Positions 24,921 to 34,150 of a stretch of 64,000 bases of DNA are shown piece by piece. How positions within the stretch are numbered: position 1 is the first letter of the stretch; each line of letters opens with the position of its first letter. The notes beneath the pieces were generated by a model. The model made no database searches. It saw only the letters and a program-made list of their open reading frames with translations, and was not told where the DNA came from. The position numbers and the translations under genes were made by a program. This DNA is from Hyphomicrobium sp. (lineage in GTDB: Bacteria; Pseudomonadota; Alphaproteobacteria; Rhizobiales; Hyphomicrobiaceae), in NCBI GenBank assembly GCA_030148425.1, contig JASBTM010000017.1:620001-684000 (forward strand). The letters are read 5' to 3'.

Positions 24921-25580
24921 CTATTGCACCATGTTGATCACGAGCGCGGGATAAGTGATTGGTTGACCGGGCTGGCGATCTTTTCGAACCCGCCGCCGCG
25001 CCGCGCCGGCCGTCCCGCGCAGAACGTACGGCACACCCGCGGCTACTCCGCTCTGCACATTCAGAAAGGTATCTTGGCTCACCGCCGTGCCCTTGAAGCG
25101 GCGATTGAGCGCCTGGCTTGCGTTCCGGAAATGGTTCTTTCCGGTCTTATTTGCCCCGACTTCCATCTTCCGGGTGTAGGGCTGCGCATTGAAAATAACG
25201 ACTTCGGCTTCCGACGGAATGCCTGCATATTCCTGCACCGGCTTACCGTTCGCGAGGACGAGGAAGCTCCCGGCATAGCGACCGGATCTGACGGCTACCC
25301 GCTTGCGCAGCTCGTCGATCGCTGTCCGGATGATCAGCGACCAATACCCGAATACATAGATGATCGGGCCAGGCGGGATGACGCTCTCCTCCGGCGCATC
25401 CTTAATCCCGTTGACGTACCGATCGTAACTTTCGCTCGCCTCTCCGTTCGCGATCGCGAGCTTCAGCTCTTGCTTCGCGAAGGCCGCCATTTCGGCCGCG
25501 ATCGCCTTCTGATCGAGCCCCGCTGTTGCGACCTTGATGTCGCGCGCAAAAGTCTCGAAACGCCCCGCGACAGCCGCCAT
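24921..25580 (-). CDS. Neck / tail completion protein (HK97 gp10-like), 219 aa
   Basis: Basic, helical protein in the gp10 place between head closure and tail terminator. The N-terminus (GRFETFARDIKVATAGLDQK) and the YTRKMEVGANKTGKNHFRNA segment fit tail completion proteins. ATG overlaps the upstream stop. The function is inferred from order and general character. Confidence 0.6.
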   Translation of the reverse strand: MAAVAGRFETFARDIKVATAGLDQKAIAAEMAAFAKQELKLAIANGEASESYDRYVNGIKDAPEESVIPPGPIIYVFGYWSLIIRTAIDELRKRVAVRSGRYAGSFLVLANGKPVQEYAGIPSEAEVVIFNAQPYTRKMEVGANKTGKNHFRNASQALNRRFKGTAVSQDTFLNVQSGVAAGVPYVLRGTAGAARRRVRKDRQPGQPITYPALVINMVQ

Positions 25581-25927
25581 CAGCCGCTGACCATCAAATC
25601 GACACGGACGATGACATTTTGAATGGAGATCGGCTTCACGATCTCGACGTTGCGCTCCTGGCCGCGGACCATGACCTTGTCATTCTTCTTCAGCGGCAAA
25701 AGGGTAGCGATCATGGTCGGGCTCAGCACGATCTTCGACCAAGTCTGATCAATATTGCCGACCAGATCCTCGGCCCTCACCGACCGGACAGTCGCGGGAA
25801 CGTCTGGAACGTCGATCTTCGGTCGAGGATTGCCGCTCGGCGCAGTGTACCTACGGACGATGACGGTATCGCCTGCTTCCGCCAACCTCTCGTCGAGGCG
25901 AGCTATGAGATCGGACGGGTCAATCAT
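25580..25927 (-). CDS. Head closure protein, 115 aa
   Basis: ATG at 25927 (MIDPSDLIARLDERLAEAG) begins one base after the upstream stop; the longer frame would overlap that gene. Beta-rich head-tail adaptor pattern: VIVRRYTAPSGNPRPKIDVP, then VRGQERNVEIVKPI. It should plug or connect the portal-connector to the tail. Confidence 0.65.
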   Translation of the reverse strand: MIDPSDLIARLDERLAEAGDTVIVRRYTAPSGNPRPKIDVPDVPATVRSVRAEDLVGNIDQTWSKIVLSPTMIATLLPLKKNDKVMVRGQERNVEIVKPISIQNVIVRVDLMVSG

Positions 25928-25928
25928 C

Positions 25929-26570
25929 TCAAGGCCGATACTGAATGTAGGGATCGAGCTTCGCGGCGGTTTGTGGCGAAACCGCACCCGGCGTGTTCAT
26001 GATGTTTGCGAAATACTCCGTACGCATTACATCCGGGATGTCCTCGACCTTCACGTCCGCGGATCTGGTGCGCGCGCTTCGCTCGTTCTTAATGATGTCG
26101 ATCACGGCGGCCTGGATGGCGGCGGGAAGATTAGAGTCTTCCTCGTCGGGAAGAACCCAACCCGCGGAATATGACACGGTCACTTTATGCGTATGCCAAA
26201 GACCAGGTGCGGAGCCACGCATCCGCCGGATGAATCCAGTCGCTTTCGTGAGCATGTAATCGTCTTGGGACAAAGCGTGAGAGTCGTCTTCAACGATGCT
26301 CGTCACTGCAATTATCGGCACTCGGGCGAGCTGGATGAGCGATCGACACTCGCGCAGGAGAAAGGTCTCCTGCAGCGTTTCGTGCCCGAGGGTTTTGGTA
26401 CCGTCCTCCGCCTGCGCAACGCCGAGATAGTCGCAAACGAACGTCGACGCTTGATCGATAAGCAGCGTGAGATATGGATCTTGCGCGGTTCCAGAGATAT
26501 TCAGGGCGCTCTTGACGGTGCTGAGCGTCGTCAGCCCCGTCTTTGGGGCTTTGGTTACGACCGAAAGCAT
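25929..26570 (-). CDS. Head-tail connector (gp6-like), 213 aa
   Basis: Matches the phage gp6 connector pattern: STVKSALNISGTAQDPYLTL (two-helix start), YDYLG-like strand, VTVSYSAGW (typical 'v.v.Y.aGy' motif), PAAIQAAVIDIIKNERS. The protein is somewhat long for the family (about 100-200 aa). It forms a ring under the portal. Confidence 0.75.
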   Translation of the reverse strand: MLSVVTKAPKTGLTTLSTVKSALNISGTAQDPYLTLLIDQASTFVCDYLGVAQAEDGTKTLGHETLQETFLLRECRSLIQLARVPIIAVTSIVEDDSHALSQDDYMLTKATGFIRRMRGSAPGLWHTHKVTVSYSAGWVLPDEEDSNLPAAIQAAVIDIIKNERSARTRSADVKVEDIPDVMRTEYFANIMNTPGAVSPQTAAKLDPYIQYRP

Positions 26571-26579
26571 GATCGCTCG

Positions 26580-26786
26580 CTACTTTCCTGCCTTGGCTTT
26601 GGTCGGTGACGCGGGAAGAACCTTTTTCGTCTCGTCATTCAATATGACGGCGACCCCGCGATTGACCCAACGCATCGCTGAGCGAGGCGGCAAATCGGCG
26701 GTCTCGTCCTTGTCATAACGCTCTTCGTCTTCGGTCCCCTTGCGGTAATCGTCAACGATCCGTGTTTCAAGAAACTTGATCTTCAT
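26580..26786 (-). CDS. Small phage protein in the head-neck block, 68 aa
   Basis: ATG at 26786 lies 7 bases after GAGG; the ATG two codons upstream is only one base from it and is less likely. Charged sequence MKIKFLETRIVDDYRKGTED with a basic C-terminus (PTKAKAGK). Small proteins with this start are common between capsid and connector genes in alphaproteobacterial phages. Function unknown. Confidence 0.6.
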   Translation of the reverse strand: MKIKFLETRIVDDYRKGTEDEERYDKDETADLPPRSAMRWVNRGVAVILNDETKKVLPASPTKAKAGK

Positions 26787-26858
26787 TGCCATTCCTCGAT
26801 TTCGACAGAGCGAACGGGCAAGATGCCCGTTCACGATTGAAATTCTGAGACGTCGCGG

Positions 26859-27314
26859 TTAGGCGACAATCTCCGTGACGCTTGCCGCATCGTTGTCGCT
26901 GGCCGCGCCGTAGCGAGGATCGAAGCCGAGCACGACAGCCCCGCCGTCGCTAGTGGCAACCGCCGTCGTGAACGAAAGCGACACAAAGGCGAAGCCACCA
27001 TTCACATCGAGTTCGTCACCCGTAAGATTGATCAGCGACTGCTTGTTCGACTTGTCGGTGCCGGCCTGCGTCAATTGAGTGATCGCTTTGCCGACAATGT
27101 CCTTTGCGCCGGTACCTGCAGCATCCTTGGCCTGCCGGAACTTAGCGTCCACGGTCGCGCCAGCGCCGAGATCGCCGGCCATAATGACAGCGAGCAACAT
27201 GGAAAATTTGCTCATGTCGATCCAGCCGGTTGCGAGTGTTCCGGCGGCATTTGCATCGGGGTCTATGGCGCCGACAACGGCAGCGCGATCCGAAGGGCGT
27301 TGAACCCAGCTCAT
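26859..27314 (-). CDS. Phage head-associated protein, possible decoration protein, 151 aa
   Basis: Beta-rich protein directly downstream of the capsid gene (97 bp). Pattern: WVQRPSDRAAVVGAIDPDAN, FSMLLAVIMAGDLGAGATVD, LSFTTAVATSDGGAVVLGFD. It has no signal peptide. Head decoration or minor capsid role is inferred from place and fold-like pattern. Confidence 0.6.
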   Translation of the reverse strand: MSWVQRPSDRAAVVGAIDPDANAAGTLATGWIDMSKFSMLLAVIMAGDLGAGATVDAKFRQAKDAAGTGAKDIVGKAITQLTQAGTDKSNKQSLINLTGDELDVNGGFAFVSLSFTTAVATSDGGAVVLGFDPRYGAASDNDAASVTEIVA

Positions 27315-27410
27315 GGTGTCACCTTTTGTTTTGGATTGAGACTATGGCCGCCCCGGAGAGCCGTCTCCGGGGCGGATGGTTTGCGATGTCCGAATTTCGC
27401 CCGTCTGGGC

Positions 27411-28736
27411 TTACGCGCGCTCGTCGAGAGAGACGAAATGAGACTTCGAGTTGGCCCCGTTAGCAGGCGCCACTGGTTTCGACAGGTGCGGTTGTCCACC
27501 GATGCGGAACGTCCAACGGAAGGCTTGGACGTTGTAATCGAAGTAAAGGTGCATGGACGAAGCGAACTGAACGCCCGAAGTACGCCGAGCGGCATAGTAC
27601 CCTTTTGGCGAGACCAGCTGAAGATCGCCCTTATCGCCCAGGGTACGACAGTGCTCCGACCACTGAATTGGATATCCAAGCAGGAAGCCGCCAGGCGCTG
27701 AGATCAAGCCATTCGGCGGCATCCATACCGGCTTATCGCCGATCGTGATCGTCGCGAGCTGGGGAACGACATCGCGGTTCGCGAGCCATTTGGGGCTGTC
27801 GCCCGGTGCCACAAGAAGACGGGAATACATCTTCAGGAGGTTCTCGGCCACGATCGTGTCCGCACCCTGTGCGGCTTCCTTGGCCACGCTCACGAGAGCA
27901 TCGGAATTGAACCAGCCCTTCGGCTGCCCTGTTCCAGTACCATACATGACCGAGTCGTCGATCTTCCACCCGAGCGCCTGCGCCGACTTGTTGGTCAGAC
28001 GCGAATTGAGCCGCGGGGCGTCTTCGAGCAACTCTTCAGTTGCCAACACGAAGGCATAGATTTCGTGAAGCGGCATTTGCCTACCAGAAGTCGCCTGCTT
28101 CGACGCCTGCATTTGACTACCTTCCGCACGCCAATAGGCCTGCACGCCGGTAGCGCCCCAGGGTGTCGTCTCGTCGGCCGTATAATCGACCTGACGCGCT
28201 TCCGTCGGCTCCATGTCGACGTCATTGATCAGGCCGTCCATATCGGTGACCAATTCCCAGATCTGGTCCCGGAACATGACTGGAAGCTCGAAACCCTCAC
28301 CCGACGTTCCATTTCCCTGCATCGTGTTTGCCGGCCCGGCCATGGGACCAGCGCGATTGGTGAGGCGCGGATCGATAGCGTGGCGCGTCTCGGGCGTGCA
28401 GGCGGTTCGCACGGCACGCGCAAATTCCGCGAGATTTCGGAAACCGCCCGTTTGGCTCGGATCCGGCTCATTGCTGGTAATAGATGCGGATGACGTCGTG
28501 CCAGGAACCGAAGTGCGCGGCGACACCGCCTCGAGCGTGCGGCGCCGATCGGCGGTTTTCTGCTCACGTTCGATTTCGCCGGCGAGTTTCTTCAGATCGC
28601 CTTCGATTGCTGAGTAGCGCGCTTCCTCATCGGTAGAGAGATCACGGGCTTCTTTGTCAGCTGCATCCAAAAGCGCGGTAGCCTCACCTTTCAGGTCGTG
28701 CTGGCGCTGCTGGAGTTCCTTGAGCTTCTTGCTCAT
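27411..28736 (-). CDS. Major capsid protein, HK97 fold, 441 aa
   Basis: Forms the icosahedral head. Residues 1-95 are the helical delta (scaffold) domain (LKELQQRQHDLKGEATALLD to IEREQKTADRR), normally cut off by the prohead protease. A Ser/Thr/Pro-rich link follows, then the HK97 core (MFRDQIWELVTDMDGLINDV, WKIDDSVMYGTGTGQPKGW, GFLLGYPIQWSEHC, YYAARRTSGVQFASS). Length and order are normal for phages with a capsid-fused scaffold. ATG has GGAG upstream. Confidence 0.93.
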   Translation of the reverse strand: MSKKLKELQQRQHDLKGEATALLDAADKEARDLSTDEEARYSAIEGDLKKLAGEIEREQKTADRRRTLEAVSPRTSVPGTTSSASITSNEPDPSQTGGFRNLAEFARAVRTACTPETRHAIDPRLTNRAGPMAGPANTMQGNGTSGEGFELPVMFRDQIWELVTDMDGLINDVDMEPTEARQVDYTADETTPWGATGVQAYWRAEGSQMQASKQATSGRQMPLHEIYAFVLATEELLEDAPRLNSRLTNKSAQALGWKIDDSVMYGTGTGQPKGWFNSDALVSVAKEAAQGADTIVAENLLKMYSRLLVAPGDSPKWLANRDVVPQLATITIGDKPVWMPPNGLISAPGGFLLGYPIQWSEHCRTLGDKGDLQLVSPKGYYAARRTSGVQFASSMHLYFDYNVQAFRWTFRIGGQPHLSKPVAPANGANSKSHFVSLDERA

Positions 28737-28829
28737 CGGTTACTTTCTCCTATTACCGGGTACAAAAGCACGACCAACCCTCCGCCCGGTTGTCCGGAAG
28801 GCATCGTGTCTCGAATTGTCGAGTGGGGA

Positions 28830-29768
28830 TCAGATCAGCGCGAGGCGCCGGCGCTCGATCGCGGCATTGCGCTTTCGCGCGCCGGATTTCGCAGAGAGGT
28901 CTTTCTTCAATTTGGTGATGACGCCATCGAGCGTATCGACCCGATCGGCCATGCCGAGCTTCACCGCGATCTTAGCCGGGTAAGTGCGGCCGCCGCCGAA
29001 ATGCTGATCCGAAACTTCCGGATCTGCACGAACTACAGAGGCATCCACTCCACGCGCTTTCGCGACCTCGGCTGTGAACATGTCGTAGTAATAACGCACG
29101 TTGGCTTGCATCGCGGCGGAGGCCTCTGGCGAAAGTGGCTCGTAGGGGTTGCCCTCTACCTTGCGCGGCCCTTCGCTGATGAACGTCATTTGGACGCCGG
29201 CGTCAGCTAATGCCTGCGAGATGTCCTGATGCACGACGTAGACGCCGATCGAACCGACCTCGCCCGATGGTGTTATGACGATCTCATCGGCCGCCGCAGC
29301 AATCCAGTACGCGGCCGATGCTGCCATCGTATTAGCGACGGCAATGATCGGGCGATCGTTGCTTTTTGCGTTCCGAATCATTGCAGCCGTCTCAGGGACA
29401 AAGTCGATAAGGCCCCCGGGAGAATCGATGTCGAGAACGATTGCCTTCACGTTCGGATCGTTGGCGACCTGACGAAAGGCAGTCGCGAACTGCTCAAGAG
29501 CAATCGCAGCGGGGGGCATATCGCAGATATCCGAAACGCCCAAACCTCGCGGCGTAACTATTCCGCGCATCTGCATGACCGCGATCCGATCCTGCGTCGT
29601 CGACGTCGGCGCCGGTTGACTGCCATCATCGGCCCTGAAGCGCTCGCCGCGTGGACCATGCGCGGCGCGTAGTTCAAGGATAGACGTCATCTGCTCCGCG
29701 CGGCCGCGCTCGATGAACCAGGGTCTAGAGGCAAACGCCTGCAGAACACGCCGAATTTCATGCGGCAT
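28830..29768 (-). CDS. S49 (SppA-like) prohead protease, 312 aa
   Basis: Serine-lysine protease that matures the capsid. ATG at 29768 (MPHEIRRVLQAFASRPW) overlaps the portal gene by 11 bases; the longer frame would run deep into it. Motifs: IVLDIDSPGG, VANTMAASAAYWIAAAAD with the nucleophile Ser in AAS-AYW, and the Lys about 50 residues later in EGPRKVEGNPY. The basic C-terminal helix (TKLKKDLSAKSGARKRNAA) is unusual for SppA and may bind the capsid scaffold. Confidence 0.88.
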   Translation of the reverse strand: MPHEIRRVLQAFASRPWFIERGRAEQMTSILELRAAHGPRGERFRADDGSQPAPTSTTQDRIAVMQMRGIVTPRGLGVSDICDMPPAAIALEQFATAFRQVANDPNVKAIVLDIDSPGGLIDFVPETAAMIRNAKSNDRPIIAVANTMAASAAYWIAAAADEIVITPSGEVGSIGVYVVHQDISQALADAGVQMTFISEGPRKVEGNPYEPLSPEASAAMQANVRYYYDMFTAEVAKARGVDASVVRADPEVSDQHFGGGRTYPAKIAVKLGMADRVDTLDGVITKLKKDLSAKSGARKRNAAIERRRLALI

Positions 29769-31086
29769 TTCGGAATTCCTCCAGTCTAATGATATTCCCG
29801 TTCCAGATGCGTGAAACCGTTTGTCCACTTGGGCCGAGAATTTCGGCATCTGGTTTTTGCTGTTGCGGCGCGTCCGAGCCATTCGCGTCGATCATGTTCA
29901 ACGGCGTCTGATAGCGGTCGCCGCCACTGACCGGGTTCATGTTCTCTAGCTTGCGCACGTCGTTGACCGACAGCCAGCCCCACTGGCGTCCCCGCGCATA
30001 GGCTTCATATCTGGCTTTGATATCGCCGCGTAGAAGACCAGCGAGGTTAAACTCGAAGAAGTATCGCGACCGGTTAAGGATCAGGAACTTGCGGATGCTT
30101 TCCTCGATAAGGTCGAGCCACGGAAGCATCGTGTCCATGACGAATTCGAGCGACTGATGCTCAATATTGTTGTTCGTCGCCCTGTCGAGAAGGCCGACCT
30201 TATGGGGGGGCATGCGCCAGATCTGCGCGAGGCCGACATTCAGCTCTTTCTGCGTATCGAGGAACTGCGCTTCCTCGTTATTGACGCCAACCTTCTCGAT
30301 TTCCACGCCGTTTTCGAGCAGTCCAGGACCGTGCTTTCGCTTCCCGCCCCACCAACGCTTAATGGCAGCAAGAAAGTTCTCGCGGCTTTCATCGTCGGCG
30401 AACCGTTTCGGGTGTTTCAGGACGAACGGCGGGGTGCAGTCGTTCGTGAAGAACCGGTGCGCGTACTGGCGAAGAGCCAAAGCGGCACTGATTTGCTCTC
30501 GGCCAACTTGAATGCGCGAGATACCGCGAAGACCATCGCCTCGGAGCGGCGTCGCACGAATATGCCAGACTTCTCCTTCGACGAGCCGCCGCGTGCGTCC
30601 CGCATCGTCGGTCGTCGTCCACCGCCGCGAGCCGTCAACAAGACGCTCGACAATGGTCCGGCTGGGATCAAGGCGCCACAATTCTGAAATCGGCCCAAGC
30701 GGACCGCTCCGGATCTCGAAGATCGCATCTCCCTCCGACGCCAGGTCGAAGACCATCTGCGAAAAAAACTCGGTCGTTGTCGTTTCCGGATTTGGATCGG
30801 CGAGAACGACGGCGAGTGGATGATTATCGCGAGGCGCCTTCGAGCCATCCGGTGCGCGCTCGAACATACCCCAAGGAAGCCCGCCAGCGGTCTGCGAAAG
30901 TACCTGGAGACAGTCGTGAACGACGGGAAGCGTCAGTGCGTCTTGAAGCGTAACCGGGACGCCAGCGGCGGGCATCATCCGGCTATTCTGCAATCCATAC
31001 CAGAAGTTGTCGGTCGGATCTCGGGGTACAATCGGCGCGTCGACGCTCGCGGCATACCTGCCGAGAAAGCGGTCCATGTATCCCAT
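29758..31086 (-). CDS. Phage portal protein, HK97 type, 442 aa
   Basis: Dodecameric DNA gate of the head. Family hallmarks: VHDCLQVLSQTAGGLPWGMF near 55, WHIRATPLRGDGLRGISRI near 175, and a C-terminal FFEFNLAGLLRGDIKARYEA with GWLSVNDVRKLENM, typical of HK97 gp3-like portals. Its start overlaps the large terminase stop (TGATG). Normal length. Confidence 0.92.
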   Translation of the reverse strand: MGYMDRFLGRYAASVDAPIVPRDPTDNFWYGLQNSRMMPAAGVPVTLQDALTLPVVHDCLQVLSQTAGGLPWGMFERAPDGSKAPRDNHPLAVVLADPNPETTTTEFFSQMVFDLASEGDAIFEIRSGPLGPISELWRLDPSRTIVERLVDGSRRWTTTDDAGRTRRLVEGEVWHIRATPLRGDGLRGISRIQVGREQISAALALRQYAHRFFTNDCTPPFVLKHPKRFADDESRENFLAAIKRWWGGKRKHGPGLLENGVEIEKVGVNNEEAQFLDTQKELNVGLAQIWRMPPHKVGLLDRATNNNIEHQSLEFVMDTMLPWLDLIEESIRKFLILNRSRYFFEFNLAGLLRGDIKARYEAYARGRQWGWLSVNDVRKLENMNPVSGGDRYQTPLNMIDANGSDAPQQQKPDAEILGPSGQTVSRIWNGNIIRLEEFRNAA

Positions 31087-32843
31087 CAGCCGAATATCCT
31101 ATAGTTGCTTGAAATGCGGATCGCTCCGCCCGATTCCGGATTTCGCACCATCACCGTTGCGGCATCGAAAAGCGCCATAACCGGGTCGATCTTCGCGTCG
31201 CCCGCGTTCTGTTTCGTCGCTCTGATTGCGGTCGCGGTCGGCTCGATCTTCAAGTTCGCAACGCACCAGGGCATCATGATACCGCCGGCGTGACGAAGAA
31301 GGCCCTTTGCCAGCCGCCGCTCTGTCGTCTTGATGGCGTTCATCATGCCGAACCCTTGGGGCACGCCGAACAACAGTTCGCTTTCCTCGCTCACTTCGAT
31401 GTCAGCAAGCATATCGACGAGTTCGCCTAGGCCGGCAGGGTCGACGCCAACGCCGCCCAGGATGCCACGATCCTTGACCATGCGGATGATCTCGACGATC
31501 GAGCCAAGATCACTGAGTTCATCTCCGACGATTGTCAGCTCACCTGCTTTTTCGAATTCACGAAGCATCGTTGCAATCGACTGGCGACGGTCGAGAACGC
31601 CCTTGTGGCACCAGGCATGAGACCAGCACAGCCAGCGCTTCATCCGCTGCTTTGTTTTGCGGCCGGCGATCTCGAATTCAATCTCGATCTCGTCCGGCTC
31701 GCGCCCGATCACGCTCAGACCAAATAAGTCATCCAGGCCGCCGCCGTCGGCGCCAACGGTGACGCATTCGCACCGATCAAGAAGCGCTTCGAGCGCGTCG
31801 AAAGTGTTGGTCGCCGTCAAAGCGGCAAGCTCAGGATCAGCAGCCCGAAGCCAATGATCGGAGCCAGGCCAACGGTTGCCGACAAGATTGATGCCGATCT
31901 GGACATTCAGGTGCTTGGCAAGATGAGAAGCGAGTGCGCCAGGACCAGAATTGCGCGCTTCGATCAGCTTGTCGCTCAGAAACTCTGTATCAACAGAACG
32001 TTCCAAGTTCGGGTTTGGGATGTACCACCACTTGGGATCGAGATACTCCTCCTTCTCGATCATCATCTGAGGGAACTCGAAGATCATCGCCAGACTTTTG
32101 GGGTCGTCGATCTTTCCGTCACGGACGTCACGGAAGTAATCCAGCTTGGCCTTGAAGACGCCGGCGGGTGGCTCATCGGATTGCGTGGACAGAAAGATGA
32201 TGAACCCCTCGGGACGCGAAGCCATTCCGCCCGTTGCCTCACGCAGCATCGCATCCGCTTTCGGGCGCTTGCCAAAGATCCAGAGTTCGTCGATGAGGAT
32301 AAATCCAGCTTTCTTACCGCCGACTGTGTCGGTGTCAGCTGCGACGACTTTCAGGACCGCCTTCGTAATACGATGCGTAATTTGCCGAAAATTGTCCTGG
32401 ATATGCAGGAGGGCCAATAGCTCTGGATCGGCGCGCACCATATCGGCGGCAGGCGTGTAAGAGTTGTTGGCGATTTCTAGCGTCGGCGCCAGAATGAGCA
32501 ATTCCGCAGAATGCCGCCAATTCCTGATAAGTGCCGTCAGCATGATGCCGGCAGCGATAGTAGACTTTCCGTTCTTCTTGCTGATCAGCAGCAAGAATTG
32601 GCGAATTAAGCGGCGGGCGTTCCCGGCATCATAAGCACCAAAAATCGCGCGAACGAAGTCGAAGACCCATTCTTCACAGACCTCTCCGAATGTGGGTTGG
32701 CCGATGACGTCGACGACATGAAGCGCTTTAAATACGTTCAGCGCCTGCTCTGCTTCGTCCGGAAAAAGGGCTCCTATGGGAAGAAGCGTTTCCTTCGCAA
32801 TGATCCGCCGCTCCCAATCGGGAACTGCCGTCGACCATTCCAT
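31086..32843 (-). CDS. Terminase large subunit, 585 aa
   Basis: Packaging ATPase and nuclease. ATG at 32843 shares its A with the stop of the small terminase. The ATPase part has an adenine/Walker A segment ISKKNGKST (~87-95) and Walker B FILIDE (181-186), followed by GGMASRPEGFIIFLSTQSDE (motif III). The C-terminal RuvC-like nuclease begins at TVGADGGGLDDLFGLSVIG, with further acidic residues at GVDPAG. Terminase_1 family (HK97 gp2 type). Length is normal. Confidence 0.93.
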   Translation of the reverse strand: MEWSTAVPDWERRIIAKETLLPIGALFPDEAEQALNVFKALHVVDVIGQPTFGEVCEEWVFDFVRAIFGAYDAGNARRLIRQFLLLISKKNGKSTIAAGIMLTALIRNWRHSAELLILAPTLEIANNSYTPAADMVRADPELLALLHIQDNFRQITHRITKAVLKVVAADTDTVGGKKAGFILIDELWIFGKRPKADAMLREATGGMASRPEGFIIFLSTQSDEPPAGVFKAKLDYFRDVRDGKIDDPKSLAMIFEFPQMMIEKEEYLDPKWWYIPNPNLERSVDTEFLSDKLIEARNSGPGALASHLAKHLNVQIGINLVGNRWPGSDHWLRAADPELAALTATNTFDALEALLDRCECVTVGADGGGLDDLFGLSVIGREPDEIEIEFEIAGRKTKQRMKRWLCWSHAWCHKGVLDRRQSIATMLREFEKAGELTIVGDELSDLGSIVEIIRMVKDRGILGGVGVDPAGLGELVDMLADIEVSEESELLFGVPQGFGMMNAIKTTERRLAKGLLRHAGGIMMPWCVANLKIEPTATAIRATKQNAGDAKIDPVMALFDAATVMVRNPESGGAIRISSNYRIFG

Positions 32844-33301
32844 CAAGCGTTATTCACAACCAGCTTAGGCGGCGCCGGCGGGGCAAATTTACCGGAAACA
32901 TTGGCCGCTGCTTGCTGTCGCTCTTCCTTCTTGCCGAGCTTTTGCTTTTGTGGCGAAGCGCCTTCGCTGCCCTGGGTGCCGGCTTCAACCTCACCCTTCC
33001 GCAAGAACTTCTCCTGCGCAGAGGCATTGCCGGCCATCGCGCTGCGGTATTGCGCCATTAGCACGTCCGCCCGACGACGTGCGGCTCCTGTCGCTAATTC
33101 CTCTTTGAACTCTTTCCTGAGAGTGCCGCGGGAAATTCCAATATCCCTGGCAATATCATCTTCGGATAAGCGCGCTGCAATGAGTACTTCAACGCGCTCT
33201 CGCTGCTCTTTTGTCGGTTCGAATTGCGGCCGACCAGCTTTATTTTTCCCGCGGGGCTTAGCTTTTTTTCGGCCCTTTCCCGCCTTTTTCGAATTTTGCA
33301 T
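32843..33301 (-). CDS. Terminase small subunit-like DNA-binding protein, 152 aa
   Basis: ATG at 33301 (MQNSKKAGKGRKKAKPRGKN) is preferred; the upstream extension reads into AT-rich intergenic DNA. A very basic N-terminus is followed by an HTH at about 40-75 (VEVLIAARLSEDDIARDIGI, SRGTLRKEF) and a helical, Gln/Ala-rich C-terminus. It should recognise the packaging site and load the large subunit. HTH plus position directly before the large terminase support the call. Confidence 0.8.
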   Translation of the reverse strand: MQNSKKAGKGRKKAKPRGKNKAGRPQFEPTKEQRERVEVLIAARLSEDDIARDIGISRGTLRKEFKEELATGAARRRADVLMAQYRSAMAGNASAQEKFLRKGEVEAGTQGSEGASPQKQKLGKKEERQQAAANVSGKFAPPAPPKLVVNNA

Positions 33302-33444
33302 TTTTGTACAAAAAACCCTCTGGATTTTCAGCGGCAAAAAAATTGTGTGAATGAGCCCCAATGCGGTTGGGAGCCCCACGGGTTGTAGGGATTTAACTCC
33401 CCCTACCCCCCCCCACGTGTTATTTCGACATCAGATCGGCGGCG
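33302..33444. promoter_or_regulatory. Terminase-HNH intergenic region, candidate cos area
   Basis: 143 bp with a run of nine or so C residues (CCCCCTACCCCCCCCC, about 33400-33415), short inverted repeats (GTAGGG/CCCTAC) and an AT-rich half next to the terminase. In HK97-like phages with an HNH gene beside the terminase, packaging starts at cos sites nearby. No cohesive-end sequence can be identified by eye. Confidence 0.35.
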
Positions 33445-33771
33445 TCAGCCGCGCGCTGCCATGCGACGCGCGCGCTCGGCAGCAGTTTTGCGTGAGTGCG
33501 ACGCACCGCATCTCAGCATGATGTTGCCCTCGTCGAGAGGCTCGCCGCCGTCTTTGCGTTCGATGATGTGGTCAGCGAAGACGCGCATCCCAGACCGATG
33601 CGTGTGGCCGTCGCAATGCGGATCTTCGCAGATGCGGCCACGCTTGGCGATGATCTGGTCGACAAGCTTTCGCCATTCAGGTGACAGATAGAAGGCGTCG
33701 GCAACCTTCGCGACTGGCGTCGTCGTGCGCGTATCGAGACTGCGGAGAAGCGGCGCTATCCCTTTAACCAT
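33445..33771 (-). CDS. HNH endonuclease, packaging-associated, 108 aa
   Basis: HNH nuclease of the HK97 gp74 type. Zinc-binding cysteines sit at CEDPHC and at the later CG(A)SHSRK; the HNH core is ADHIIERKDGG...GNIMLRC. ATG at 33771 has AGGTGG 5 bases upstream and is chosen over GTG at 33780. Such proteins assist the terminase in cos cleavage, and this one lies directly upstream of the terminase genes. Confidence 0.88.
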   Translation of the reverse strand: MVKGIAPLLRSLDTRTTTPVAKVADAFYLSPEWRKLVDQIIAKRGRICEDPHCDGHTHRSGMRVFADHIIERKDGGEPLDEGNIMLRCGASHSRKTAAERARRMAARG

Positions 33772-33799
33772 CAGCGCCACCTGGTTGCGGCATTCGCCA

Positions 33800-34150
33800 T
33801 CATGCGCAGCCCGCGTTATCGATGTCGATCGGTTCGACTAGAGCGCGCTTCTCAACATCTTCCCGCCAGATGATACCGCGAACAATGCCGCTCTGATCAA
33901 TATCCAATCTGAAAGCTGGCTCATAGAGGCCACTGCGGTAGATATTTGGTCCGATGTCCAACAGATCAGCTGTAACGGAGCCGTTGATCATCTGGTCGCC
34001 GCGAATAACTGCGAAGCCTGTCAGATCCTTGGCTACTGCCAGATCGACTCCGTGCATTGCGTTGGCTGGACCGCCCAGCCCTTTCACGGCTGCGGGCCCA
34101 AGCGCCGCTGCGCCAGCAAAGAAACCAAACAGTCCACGACGGCTAAGCAC
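33800..34150 (-). CDS. Tat-signal-like phage protein, 116 aa
   Basis: GTG at 34150 with GAGG about 9 bases upstream. It overlaps the preceding small gene by 8 bases and gives LSRRGLFGFFAGAAALGPAA, a twin-arginine-like signal (SRRGLF followed by a hydrophobic stretch). The mature part looks beta-rich (DLTGFAVIRGDQMINGSVTA; SGIVRGIIWREDVEKRALVE). If real, the protein would be exported folded, unusual for a phage gene next to packaging genes. No family recognised. Confidence 0.5.
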   Translation of the reverse strand: MLSRRGLFGFFAGAAALGPAAVKGLGGPANAMHGVDLAVAKDLTGFAVIRGDQMINGSVTADLLDIGPNIYRSGLYEPAFRLDIDQSGIVRGIIWREDVEKRALVEPIDIDNAGCA

